Of a stretch of 50,230 nucleotides of DNA, positions 42,685 to 50,230 are shown one piece after another (position 1 is the first letter of the stretch; every line of letters starts with the position of its first letter). The position numbers and the translations under genes were made by a program. The stretch covers positions 1 to 50,230 of the forward strand of contig NZ_WOEZ01000300.1 of NCBI RefSeq assembly GCF_013177735.1, written 5' to 3'. Source of the stretch: Paraburkholderia elongata. Lineage in GTDB: Bacteria; Pseudomonadota; Gammaproteobacteria; Burkholderiales; Burkholderiaceae. Below the pieces are notes generated by a model that was given only the letters and a program-made list of their open reading frames with translations, did not search any database and was not told the DNA's origin.

Positions 42685-43868
42685 CGAGCCATCCTATCCA
42701 GAGCATTATTTCTGATCCTGTTGGCGAGCGACCATTTGTGCACTTCTGTGGGCCCGTCGTACACTCGAAATGCGCGTATCTCCCGGAAAACTTTTTCGAC
42801 TATCGTGTCGCCCGTCAAGCCTGTCCCGCCCATTACCTGAACGCAACGGTCTGCGACACGGAATAGTGCTTCGGATACAGCAACCTTAGTCATGGAAGAT
42901 TCGCCAATACCCTTCGCGCCGCTGTCCAGCACCCCTGCGCACCAGTCGATCATCAACTCGGCCTGCTTCAGGTCAATTTGATTCTCCGCGAGCATGAAGC
43001 CTACGCCCTCGTGCTCAATGAGTAGTTGACCAAACGCACGACGCTTTACTGCGTACGCGGTTGCAATCTCTTGAGCCCGGATGCACGCGCCAAGCCAACG
43101 CATGCAGTGAGTGAGTCGAGCAGGTGCCAGCCGAATCTGGGCATACTTGAAACCTTCTCCACTCGCTCCGAGTATCTGGCTCTCCGGGACACGAAGACCA
43201 TCAATCCGCACGATGGCGTGACCTCCAGGCATCGAATCGTCAAGCGTATCGAGAACACGCTCGATGCGAATCGCTGGATCCGGCAATGCAACCAAGAACA
43301 TCGTCGCGCCCTGTTCGGAGCGAGCCATAACGATGCCCATGCCGGCGCCGTCAGCTCCCGTGATAAATGCTTTGCGACCGTCGATCACCCAAAAATCGCC
43401 ATCCCGTCGAGCGGTAGTCAGCATCATTGACGGATCGGAGCCAGCACCGTTGTCTTCGGCCGGCTCGGTCATGAAAAAGGCGGATCGAACCCGACCTTCG
43501 ATGAGCGGCGTTAAAAATCGATCTTTTTGCGCGGGCGACGCCACTCTTCCCAAGAGGTACATGTTCCCTTCGTCGGGTGCGGCGACATTGAGCGCGAGCG
43601 GTCCAAGGGGTGATAAACCCGCCGCACGCAAAACCAAAGCGGTTTCTCCATGGGTCAGATGACTGCCATCAGGAAGTACATTGGGCGTCAGCAGCCTTTC
43701 GGCGCGCGCCATGTCCCTCATTTGCTGTACGAGGTCGTCACTGGGACCGTGCGGACCCTGGCGAGGATCACGCTCAAAAGGCACGACGTGTTCGCGGACA
43801 AAGATCTCGACGAGCTCAGCTAGCCGACGGCCTCGGTCAAGATTTGGAGTAGTAGAAAAATCGTTCAT
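42681..43868 (-). CDS. Acyl-CoA dehydrogenase, ACAD10/11 type
   Basis: A 395-residue FAD-dependent acyl-CoA dehydrogenase. It shows the FAD/substrate strand SAFFMTEPAEDNGAGSDPS, DGRKAFITGADGAGMGIVMA, RRAFGQLLIEHEGV and QVMGGTGLTGDTIVEKVFRE, ending with YDGPTEVHKWSLANRI, as in the ACAD10/11 and LvaC group. With the adjacent kinase it could remove a phosphorylated gamma-hydroxyl and move it to the beta position, the reaction known for LvaC and ACAD11, rather than simple desaturation. It overlaps both neighbours by 4 nt. Confidence 0.93.
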   Translation of the reverse strand: MNDFSTTPNLDRGRRLAELVEIFVREHVVPFERDPRQGPHGPSDDLVQQMRDMARAERLLTPNVLPDGSHLTHGETALVLRAAGLSPLGPLALNVAAPDEGNMYLLGRVASPAQKDRFLTPLIEGRVRSAFFMTEPAEDNGAGSDPSMMLTTARRDGDFWVIDGRKAFITGADGAGMGIVMARSEQGATMFLVALPDPAIRIERVLDTLDDSMPGGHAIVRIDGLRVPESQILGASGEGFKYAQIRLAPARLTHCMRWLGACIRAQEIATAYAVKRRAFGQLLIEHEGVGFMLAENQIDLKQAELMIDWCAGVLDSGAKGIGESSMTKVAVSEALFRVADRCVQVMGGTGLTGDTIVEKVFREIRAFRVYDGPTEVHKWSLANRIRNNALDRMAR

Positions 43869-44626
43869 CGCGGCGCCATCCTGATCGCACCATCCAGTCG
43901 AATCGTTTCGCCGTTAAGCATTGGATTGCGCACGATACTTTCTACTAGGTGCGCATACTCCTGCGGTTTGCCTAAGCGCGCGGGAAACGGGACCTGACTT
44001 CCGAGTGAATCTTGAGCTTCTTGAGGCAAAGCAGCCAACATCGGCGTCCAGAACAATCCCGGCGCAATCGTCACAACCCGGATTGATAGTGACGCCAGGT
44101 CTCGAGCCATCGGAAGTGTCATGGCGACCACGCCGCCTTTTGACGCTGCGTATGCGACCTGTCCGATCTGCCCTTCGTAAGCAGCGACGCTCGCTGTATT
44201 GATGATCACGCCGCGCTCTTCTGCAAGCGGCTCGATCTCGCTCAGCCGTGCCGCGAATCGGGAACTCACAATGAAGTTACCGATCAGGTTCACCTCTATC
44301 GTGTCTCGGAACTGACGCAAACTGTGCGGCGCTGCATCGCGACCTACCGTTTTTGCACCAAGCGCCACGCCGGCACAGCCAACGAATACGCGTGCAACGC
44401 CGTGAAAGCGCTCCGCCTCGTCGAGAGCGGCTATAACGTTGTCCTCTCGAGAAATATCTACCTTTACGAACCGCCCTCCGATCGCTTGGGCCTGTGCACG
44501 GCCAGATTCTTCGTTCAGATCGAAGATCGTTACCTTGGCCCCCAGCGCGGCCAAGTGACGTGCGGTTGCCCCACCCAGACCAGAAGCTCCGCCCGTGACT
44601 ATCACGGCGAGTCCAGCTATCTCCAT
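43865..44626 (-). CDS. SDR, 3-hydroxyacyl-CoA dehydrogenase type II-like
   Basis: A 253-residue SDR resembling HSD17B10-type 3-hydroxyacyl-CoA dehydrogenases: AVIVTGGASGLGGATARHLA, VGCAGVALGAKTVGRD, IINTASVAAYEGQIGQ with Ser, AYAASKGGVVAMTLPMARDL, and IAPGLFWTPMLAALP. The AAYEGQIGQVAY text is diagnostic for that group. GAGGAG sits 6 nt before ATG 44626; an ATG at 44632 touches the ribosome site. It is the first gene of the five-gene beta-oxidation operon and supplies the 3-ketoacyl-CoA for the thiolase. Confidence 0.93.
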   Translation of the reverse strand: MEIAGLAVIVTGGASGLGGATARHLAALGAKVTIFDLNEESGRAQAQAIGGRFVKVDISREDNVIAALDEAERFHGVARVFVGCAGVALGAKTVGRDAAPHSLRQFRDTIEVNLIGNFIVSSRFAARLSEIEPLAEERGVIINTASVAAYEGQIGQVAYAASKGGVVAMTLPMARDLASLSIRVVTIAPGLFWTPMLAALPQEAQDSLGSQVPFPARLGKPQEYAHLVESIVRNPMLNGETIRLDGAIRMAPR

Positions 44627-44703
44627 GCTCATCTCCTCATGTCACAACATCAAGGGCGACCTCAGGCGGTGTTGATCGCATCCCTCAATTCGATCCCCCC
44701 ATT

Positions 44704-44740
44704 TTGGGTATTGATACCCGTTGTTGTACTACAGCACCAT
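44704..44740. promoter_or_regulatory. Island operator sites E (pair of weaker copies)
   Basis: TTGGGTATTGATACCCGT (44704-44721) is a symmetric variant, 10 of 18 matches to site D. GTTGTACTACAGCACCAT (44723-44740) matches the minus-strand version of site B at 13 of 18 positions. They lie 78-114 bp before the SDR start of the beta-oxidation operon. I could not identify a convincing -35/-10 pair here. Confidence 0.5.
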
Positions 44741-45103
44741 AAAAATATTCGAACACTCAATGCGATTGCAGGCAGGACTATGTATAGGTGCGGTACGGCG
44801 AAGACCGTGTCGGGGTATGTGCGGTTGCATGAAAAGAGGACGTCCGATTCATCTCCAGGCCGTCCTTCTCTGAACTGCCCGTAATGCGTCGTCGGTTCGG
44901 GCAGGGATTCGCCCATGTTGTTTGCAGCGGCACACTCACGTCTGACGATTACTTGCTCAACGTCTCTCGGTTTTAATCGCTAAGTATTCGTTTCATTCGC
45001 TGGGAATCAGCCACTTTTTAGCGCTGCATGGTTGTCCATGCGTTTCGCCGATCTCCATCGACGGCCTCCAAGGAGCGAAGTGCGGAACGTTCTCACTTTT
45101 ACC

Positions 45104-45132
45104 TTGACGACATCGAAGTCGACGCTTATTGT
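45104..45132 (+). promoter_or_regulatory. Promoter of the MFS gene
   Basis: Rightward: TTGACG (45104-45109), 17-bp spacer, TATTGT (45127-45132), the same hexamers and spacing as the ring-cleavage operon promoter. The -10 overlaps operator site F. Confidence 0.7.
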
Positions 45133-45145
45133 ACTCAAATCCCAT
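45128..45145. promoter_or_regulatory. Island operator site F (MFS promoter)
   Basis: ATTGTACTCAAATCCCAT, 15 of 18 matches to the minus-strand version of site D, covering the -10 and start region of the transporter promoter. Confidence 0.7.
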
Positions 45146-45268
45146 TCCGGAACTCGGTTTCCTTATTGCGCACCGAGCGCAACGTGGGATAGGAGACAGT
45201 CTCGACTAGCCGATATCGGCGCCGCGAGATGAGAACACAAACCTGCAAACTGATCGAGGTCCATTACC

Positions 45269-46669
45269 TTGGCCCATCACCCTTCCTTAAACGACACACA
45301 GCAATCCGCTGAGCCACGTGCAGGCGCACGTGCGTGGTATGCCGTCGGTCTGCTGCTATGTCTATACATCCTGTCTTTCTTCGGTCGACAAATCATTTCG
45401 CTTTTGGTGGAGCCCCTCGAGAAGGACTTGGGCTTGACCGAGGTCCAGATCGGGCTCCTGATTGGCTTCTCGTTCACGCTGGTTTACGCCATTGGCGGAA
45501 TAGCGTTTGGATGGTTCGTCGACACCTTTCCACGAAAGCTGATTATCTTCGTCGGCACAATTGTCTGGGCCCTGAGTTGCATCGGCTGTGGCCTCACCAC
45601 GTCGTTCGGATGGCTCTTCGTCGCTCGCATGGGTGTTGGCATCGGCGAAGCAACGTTGATGCCGGCGGCATATGCTCTCCTGAGCGACACATTCCCACGG
45701 CGGCGGCTAGCCACTGCACTGGGAGTTTTTTCGTTTGGCGCCACGTTTGGTATCGCAATTTCTCTCGGTCTCGGTGGCTATCTACTGGCGCTGTTTGCTC
45801 GCTCTCGTGGGATAGAAACGCCCTTGGGCCACCTTGACCCGTGGCAAGCAGCGTTTGTTATAGCGGGGTGTCCTCCACTTGTCTTCGGCCTGCTCGCGCT
45901 GACATTGCCTGAACCCACTCGGAAAAAACGGGCCTTCGGGCATCCGCCTGCTGCGACTCCGCTACTCACCGTGCTTCGTCGGCGTCGAGGCATCATGGCC
46001 GCCCAGTTCGCGGGATTCTCTATGAATGCATTGATGGGATACACCCTGATGGCGTGGGCACCAGCATTCATGAGCCGGAGCTACGGCTGGAGACCGGGTG
46101 AGATCGGTCCAGCGCTCGCGCTTGCTCTCGGCCTAAGTGGCGCTATCGCCACTCTTGGCAGTGGATGCCTCGCGGATCGCATGTGGGCACGCGGCATAAA
46201 GGGCAGCCATTACATACTCGCCGCATCAGCTTTATCCGTCTCCTCTCCATTCGGCGTCGTCGCCTTTCTCTCACCCAGTCCCTGGATTTTCCTTGCGGGA
46301 ATTTTCGTGGTGTATTTTGCGGCAGCGGTCGCACTCAACATGGGCGCCACCTCACTTCAGTTGCTTACTCCGCCTGCTTTGAGGGGGCGTCTGTCCGGTC
46401 TGTATCTTTTCTGCACTAATATGTTCGGGGCCGGCCTCGGTCCGCTGATCGTCGCGATGCTGACACAGCATCTATTTCATGACCGCGCCAAAGTCGGGAT
46501 TGCGATGGCTATCGTGACACCCACAGCCGCGTTGACTGGCGCAATCATTCTTGGCCTCGCATGGCGCCGGTATGCGAAGTTGATTACGGCTGCCGACGAC
46601 TCAATTGATGAAGTGGAGTCGGTTGACATCGCGGCACCTAGCGTCGCGGTATTAGGGACGAAATCATAA
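45269..46669 (+). CDS. MFS transporter, likely substrate uptake
   Basis: A 466-residue 12-helix MFS protein of the spinster/aromatic-acid-symporter-like type. Helix 1 is YAVGLLLCLYILSFFGRQII, followed by LLVEPLEKDLGLTEVQIGLL and motif A GWFVDTFPRK; the family motif GIGEATLMPAAYALLSDTFP is intact. The start is a TTG at 45269 with GAGG about 10 nt upstream, as no earlier ATG is available. It stands alone, rightward, behind the site-F promoter and is the probable uptake protein for the pathway substrate, in contrast to the exporter-type MFS at 31.9 kb. Confidence 0.9.
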   Translation: MAHHPSLNDTQQSAEPRAGARAWYAVGLLLCLYILSFFGRQIISLLVEPLEKDLGLTEVQIGLLIGFSFTLVYAIGGIAFGWFVDTFPRKLIIFVGTIVWALSCIGCGLTTSFGWLFVARMGVGIGEATLMPAAYALLSDTFPRRRLATALGVFSFGATFGIAISLGLGGYLLALFARSRGIETPLGHLDPWQAAFVIAGCPPLVFGLLALTLPEPTRKKRAFGHPPAATPLLTVLRRRRGIMAAQFAGFSMNALMGYTLMAWAPAFMSRSYGWRPGEIGPALALALGLSGAIATLGSGCLADRMWARGIKGSHYILAASALSVSSPFGVVAFLSPSPWIFLAGIFVVYFAAAVALNMGATSLQLLTPPALRGRLSGLYLFCTNMFGAGLGPLIVAMLTQHLFHDRAKVGIAMAIVTPTAALTGAIILGLAWRRYAKLITAADDSIDEVESVDIAAPSVAVLGTKS

Positions 46670-46750
46670 CGTTACGACACTGGCGTTCGTCGAGTTCTCG
46701 TAAGCGCGTGACCATCCCGTCTTGAATTGCGCTGACCGACTTGGAAACAA

Positions 46751-46776
46751 CGTGTCCACTTAAATAGGTGGACACG
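46751..46776. repeat. Inverted repeat at the tnpA stub
   Basis: CGTGTCCAC (46751-46759) and GTGGACACG (46768-46776) with an 8-nt AT-rich centre, ending on the GTG start of the IS66 tnpA fragment. It is probably part of the old element's control region or end. Confidence 0.5.
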
Positions 46777-46928
46777 TGAATACTATCGAAGAAGAAGTGC
46801 TGCTTGGCCGGCGCCGACGCCGGCGATATAGCGTGGAGTTCAAAGCCGAGGTGGTAGCGGCTTGCCAGGCGCCGGAGGTGTCGCTCGCCGCCATTGCGTT
46901 ACACCACAAATTGAACGCGAATCTGTGA
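46776..46928 (+). mobile_element. IS66-family TnpA N-terminal fragment
   Basis: A GTG start and 50 codons reading RRYSVEFKAEVVAACQAPEV, SLAAIALHHKLNANL, stop. This is the helix-turn-helix part of IS66 TnpA cut off before the LLRRW motif. It differs in sequence from the stub at 19.9 kb, so the two are not copies of one element. Confidence 0.75.
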
Positions 46929-46985
46929 GGCCGGCCGGAAAAAGTGGAAGCCAAGATTCCGCAAAATTTAGGAATGGTGGCGTAC

Positions 46986-48159
46986 ATGAACCGAATCCCC
47001 AAAGCTGTCTACACGAAGCAATTCCGTGAAGAGGCGGTGAAGCTTGCGATGACCGTGGGTGTTGGTGTGTCGGGGCTGCGCGTCGGCTGTCGATATCAAT
47101 GAAGACCGTGGCAAACTGGGTGCGCCCTGTGAAAACCGGCAAGCTGGAGCGTGTGGGTCAGCATCAAAAGCCGTTGACGGAGATCGAAGCTGAGTTCGGG
47201 CGAGTCAAGCGGGAACTGGCCGAAGTAAAGATGGAGCGCGACTTGCAAAAAATCCCCGACGTACTTTGCGAAGGAGTCGCGGTGAAGTACGGCGTGATCG
47301 AGCAGATGCGACAGGACTATCCGGTGCCGCCGATATGCCCGCTGCTGGGCGTTTCCGTGAGCGGCTATTAAGCGTGGCGCAAGCGCTCGCCATCGTTGCG
47401 CGCGCGGCAGGATGCCCGACTGGAAGCCGAGGAGCTCGCTGCGCATCAGCGCACGCGTGAAAGCTTTGGGCCCGAACGCTTGCAGAAGCACCTCAGCGAG
47501 CATGGCGTGCAGCTCGGCGTTCATAGTATAAAAAGGCCGCGTCAAAAGCTTGGTCTGCGTTGCAGGCGGAAACGCAAGTTCAAGGCGACGACCAATTCGA
47601 AGCACGACCTGCCAGTGGCACCGAACCTACTGATCCAAGATTTCAGCGCAACCGCGCCAAATTAGGCCCGGTGTGGCGATATCACGCATATCGCGACCGA
47701 CGATGGCTGGCTGTACGTCGCCGGACTGAGACGGATTTGTTCAGCGGCGAACTGGTCGGCTACGCCATGAGCAAGCGCATGACGAAGCATCTGGTGATGC
47801 AAGCGCTGTTCCGTGCGGTCGCATCACAGCGTCCAGCGCCTGGTCTGATCCATCATACGGATCGCGGATCTCAATACTGTGCTCAAGCGCACCGGAAGCT
47901 CGTCGACAAGTTCCGCGTGCAGGCGTCAATGAGCCGGCGAGAAAACTGCTTTTACAACGCACCGATCGAATCGTTTTGGGGCACTCCGACAGGCGAGCTG
48001 GTCTATCATCGACGCTTTGCCACACGCGAAGAGGCCAGGCGAGCCATCAGCGAATACATTGAGATCTGCTATAACAGGCAACGCACGCAGGCTCGTCTTA
48101 ATTACCGGTCACCTGTAGCATTCACGCAGCGATACTATCTGAATCGGGTCGCTGCTTAA
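46986..48159 (+). mobile_element. IS3-family transposase genes (orfA/orfB), dead
   Basis: orfA starts at ATG 46986 (MNRIPKAVYTKQFREEAVKL), shifts frame near 47095 (ANWV, EIEAEFGRVKRELAEVKMER), and orfB begins around 47283 (KYGVIEQMRQDYPVP). orfB has nonsense codons at 47369 (normal GYYAW reads GY-stop) and about 47663, and a frameshift after GDITHIATDDGWLYVAGL. The catalytic D-D-E residues are still recognisable: Asp in GDITHIATDDG, Asp in HHTDRGSQY and Glu in ESFWGT, then YNRQRTQARLNYRSPVAF. One orfA/orfB frame change is normal for IS3, but the extra lesions make it inactive. Confidence 0.88.
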
Positions 48160-48224
48160 CCCGTCGGCGTCCACGCATTCCGACCGACCTCAGTTCGAAG
48201 TATGCCGCTATCAACGGTGATAAC

Positions 48225-48440
48225 GGTCGAGCCTCGCCTGTGCGAACTACACCAACGCCTTGCACAGAATCGCATTGACCTGGCGCAGTTCAAGGTTTCC
48301 TCGCTCCAGCCCTTTCAGGCGTTCCGCTCCGAGGCGTTGCCCTCGATCCGTAGGCACTGATTCCGTTTTTCCTGACGCATCCAGTTGCGCCGCGTCTAGC
48401 CGGCGTAGCCCATCTCGGCAGTGATCGACGTGATCATCAC
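48225..48440 (-). mobile_element. IS3-type OrfA relic
   Basis: Leftward, KGLERGNLELRQVNAILCKA matches the leucine-zipper end of IS3-family OrfA proteins (normally ELERENRELRQANEILRKA). Upstream text is broken by stops (AEMGYAG, stop, TRRNWMRQEKRNQ). It is a second, unrelated IS3 remnant in opposite orientation to the first. Confidence 0.6.
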
Positions 48441-48867
48441 ATTGCAGTCGTGTCGAGTCTCCGGGGCAGTCGTCGTTGCCTTTTTATGCGACGTTCAAGT
48501 AGTCACTCTCGACGGTGGGAGACATGTCGAGGGCTATGCGGCCAAGCCGCGGGTATCCACCGATATGCCTTCGTGAGACTTTATTCCCATAATAAGACGT
48601 GAATACCCAAACGAGCTTCTCCTCTGCGTATCCGTTTGCAATTGTCTGTACGTTTGGGTCGCTGTGCGTTGCTAGTCTTGCGCTCATGGCCGTGGATGGC
48701 TGTCAAGCGGTGCGGCCGTACAACATGTGGGTCGATGCTTCCGCTGCATCACGATACCGATTGATGTCACAACTTTCCTAGCCCTGTCCCTTGCATCAGT
48801 GGCTGGATGTCCGTTACGACTTTAAGACAATATTAAATAATTAGTAATACACACTAAGGAGATGACC
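48441..48867. other. Upstream region of the porin gene
   Basis: No supported gene. GTGAGACTTTATTCCCAT at 48573-48590 matches the island operator at 13 of 18 positions (minus strand versus site A), but it lies almost 280 bp before the porin start and without a clear promoter, so I treat it as uncertain. The 60 bp before the porin gene are AT-rich (AATATTAAATAATTAGTAAT) and probably hold its promoter. Confidence 0.4.
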
Positions 48868-49887
48868 GTGAGGAGATACTTACCTGGTTTGTTGATTGCT
48901 CTGCCTCTAGCTTCTACTCAGGTTCGGGCACAAAGTGACCTTACTCTATATGGAATCCTCGATACCAGCTTGGAAGTCACAAATGTTGGAAATGGCGCGA
49001 CGGCAAGAATGGATTCCGGGGGAGTGAACGGGTCTAGGTATGGCTTGAAAGGTACGGAAGACATCGGGGCTGGTTACAAAATAAAATTTACCCTTGAACA
49101 GGGGATTTCATCTACCACTGGCGCCGCATCTAATCCCGCGCTCGCATTCAGCCGTCAGGCTTGGGTCGGAATGGCTGCTCCTTGGGGTGAGGTACGAGTC
49201 GGACTACAGAACTCGCCCGTGTACGTAACGGTGACTGGTGTGCTTGATGCATTCACCGTCAACACGTTGGCATCCGGCCTGGACAGTTTTTTAAGTATCT
49301 CGCCAAGACAAAATGATGCAATTACGTATCTGAGTCCGGACTTCCACGGACTATCCGGCCAGGTCATGGTAAGTTTGCGTGATTCAAGTACAAAACCGGA
49401 CAACGGTATTGCCGCCTATAACCTCGCCGTTGAATACAGTCGCGGCCCGTTAAATTCTGCAATAGGTTATCAACGGGTTACCAACTTCAAAGGTAGTTCC
49501 ACCCTCAACGCGCTGTTCGCCGGAGCCAACTACGCATTCGGGCCGCTTAAAGTTTTTGCTGCATATCACAACGCAAAAATCACAGGTCTAGTTGATAGGG
49601 ACGTTTATTCGCTATCAGCTAGCTATCAATTCAGCGTTTCAACAATGCTTTCCTTCGGTGGCGCTCACGCCCACGACAGGTCTGGCATGGGCAATGGAGG
49701 TGACCAAGTTGGGCTGATGTACTGGTATTTCGTCTCAAAGCGTACCACCCTGTACGCAAGCGCAGCATTTTTGGACAATCACAATCACGCAACTTTCACG
49801 ATTAACGGTGCTCCGGTGGGGATCCCGGTTGCGTACCCCGGTGCCAACCCTAGAGGCATACAACTAGGTATCCAGCATCGGTTCTAG
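48868..49887 (+). CDS. General porin, Burkholderia (GBP) type
   Basis: A roughly 339-residue outer-membrane trimeric porin of 16 strands. A signal peptide (RRYLPGLLIALPLASTQVRA) is followed by QSDLTLYGILDTSLEV, the standard mature start; GSRYGLKGTEDIGAGYKIKF and the terminal strand GIQLGIQHRF with C-terminal Phe are diagnostic. AAGGAG touches an ATG at 48862, so the GTG at 48868, with 6-nt spacing, is more likely the start; the ATG adds two residues. It lies just outside the IS-rich edge of the island and could serve diffusion of the island's substrate. Confidence 0.93.
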   Translation: MRRYLPGLLIALPLASTQVRAQSDLTLYGILDTSLEVTNVGNGATARMDSGGVNGSRYGLKGTEDIGAGYKIKFTLEQGISSTTGAASNPALAFSRQAWVGMAAPWGEVRVGLQNSPVYVTVTGVLDAFTVNTLASGLDSFLSISPRQNDAITYLSPDFHGLSGQVMVSLRDSSTKPDNGIAAYNLAVEYSRGPLNSAIGYQRVTNFKGSSTLNALFAGANYAFGPLKVFAAYHNAKITGLVDRDVYSLSASYQFSVSTMLSFGGAHAHDRSGMGNGGDQVGLMYWYFVSKRTTLYASAAFLDNHNHATFTINGAPVGIPVAYPGANPRGIQLGIQHRF

Positions 49888-50230
49888 AGATCGGCCGGCG
49901 CACCATGCATGCCGTCTTCAGGCAAAACTCACCTAAAAATAGGGCCCGACTGCACGTTAGCTCCATCAGGTTTTATGTCAATTGTGGATCGAACCAAGTA
50001 AATGACGCTGATCGAGCCTTTGCGGGTCGCCGACGCGGTGCGACATCTAGGTCGGTTTTCTGGGCGCAACGGCCACTCGTCGAAGCGCATTGGGAGACCG
50101 GAGTTCGGCCAATGCGGTCGTTGGTCCATCAACGCGTCAACGACCGGTATAGGTTCCTAACCCGACGACAGTGAGCAATCTTGGTGAGCGGCCGCTTTGA
50201 CTGTCGTCAAACGGCGGTGCACGACCCCAC
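49888..50230. other. Non-coding end of the window
   Basis: No gene or clear structure that I can support in these 343 bp. The open frames are short and lack ribosome sites and domain text. Confidence 0.4.

Larger units (their letters stand above)
44627..45268. other. Divergent control region of the beta-oxidation operon and MFS gene
   Basis: 642 bp with no gene I can support. It contains operator-like sites E (44704-44721 and 44723-44740) on the operon side and site F (45128-45145) on the transporter side, with a clear rightward promoter at 45104-45132. Composition is AT-richer than the core genes. Confidence 0.6.

Noticed and set aside
31868..46669. Island as a secondary-metabolite biosynthesis cluster
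   Set aside because: No polyketide synthase, peptide synthetase or terpene synthase; the enzymes are degradative (thiolase, LigJ, aldolases, extradiol dioxygenase).
48573..48590. Eighth copy of the island operator upstream of the porin gene
   Set aside because: 13 of 18 matches only, nearly 280 bp from the gene and no clear promoter; kept only as a note.

Overview
The window looks like a chromosome or megaplasmid segment of a Burkholderiales bacterium, most likely Paraburkholderia or Burkholderia. The evidence is high GC, a typical Burkholderia citrate synthase, Burkholderia-type general porins, and the CCTACTTTTCTTTGC hairpin repeat I associate with these genomes. All assignments come from reading the sequence; no search was run.

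Positions 1-14,700 are mostly ordinary: gltA, a small unknown protein behind an orphan terminator, an alpha/beta hydrolase, an MreB paralogue, a carboxylesterase, a DHA2 efflux protein facing an AraC regulator, glutaminase, a quinone reductase with a divergent LysR gene, and a TetR-controlled pair of genes. From 14,700 to 20,070 the sequence becomes mosaic: a HigBA-type toxin-antitoxin pair with a frameshifted toxin, an NmrA-family relic, IS66 relics, and a LysR/aldehyde dehydrogenase pair.

Positions 20,072-46,669 form a catabolic island. A leftward operon (30,374 to 20,072) encodes a LigJ-type 4-oxalomesaconate hydratase, a Rieske oxygenase, an alcohol dehydrogenase, an aldo/keto reductase, an acyl-CoA synthetase, an SDR, a LigB-type extradiol dioxygenase, a RidA-like protein and three tandem RraA/LigK-type aldolases. 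A second operon encodes a P450, ferredoxin reductase, ferredoxin and an MFS transporter. A third encodes an SDR, an acyl-CoA dehydrogenase, an APH-type kinase, an enoyl-CoA hydratase and a thiolase, mostly joined by 4-nt overlaps. Two more SDRs, an 83-residue protein, a broken EthD gene, a TetR regulator and a second MFS transporter complete the set.

The main result is an 18-bp inverted repeat, roughly ATGGKA-N6-TMCCAT, in the promoter region of nearly every island transcription unit, including the island's only regulator gene (TetR). At three promoters it overlaps or directly follows a good -35/-10 pair. The island therefore looks like a single TetR regulon. Inferred scheme: the P450 and Rieske enzymes oxidise an aromatic compound carrying an alkyl or alicyclic part; the CoA ligase, kinase/dehydrogenase pair and beta-oxidation enzymes shorten that part; the ring is opened in a gallate-like way and split by LigJ and LigK-type enzymes. 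The substrate is not known.

The island is bounded by IS relics: IS66 tnpA stubs at 19.9 and 46.8 kb and dead IS3 elements at 47.0-48.4 kb. An intact porin gene follows at 48.9 kb.
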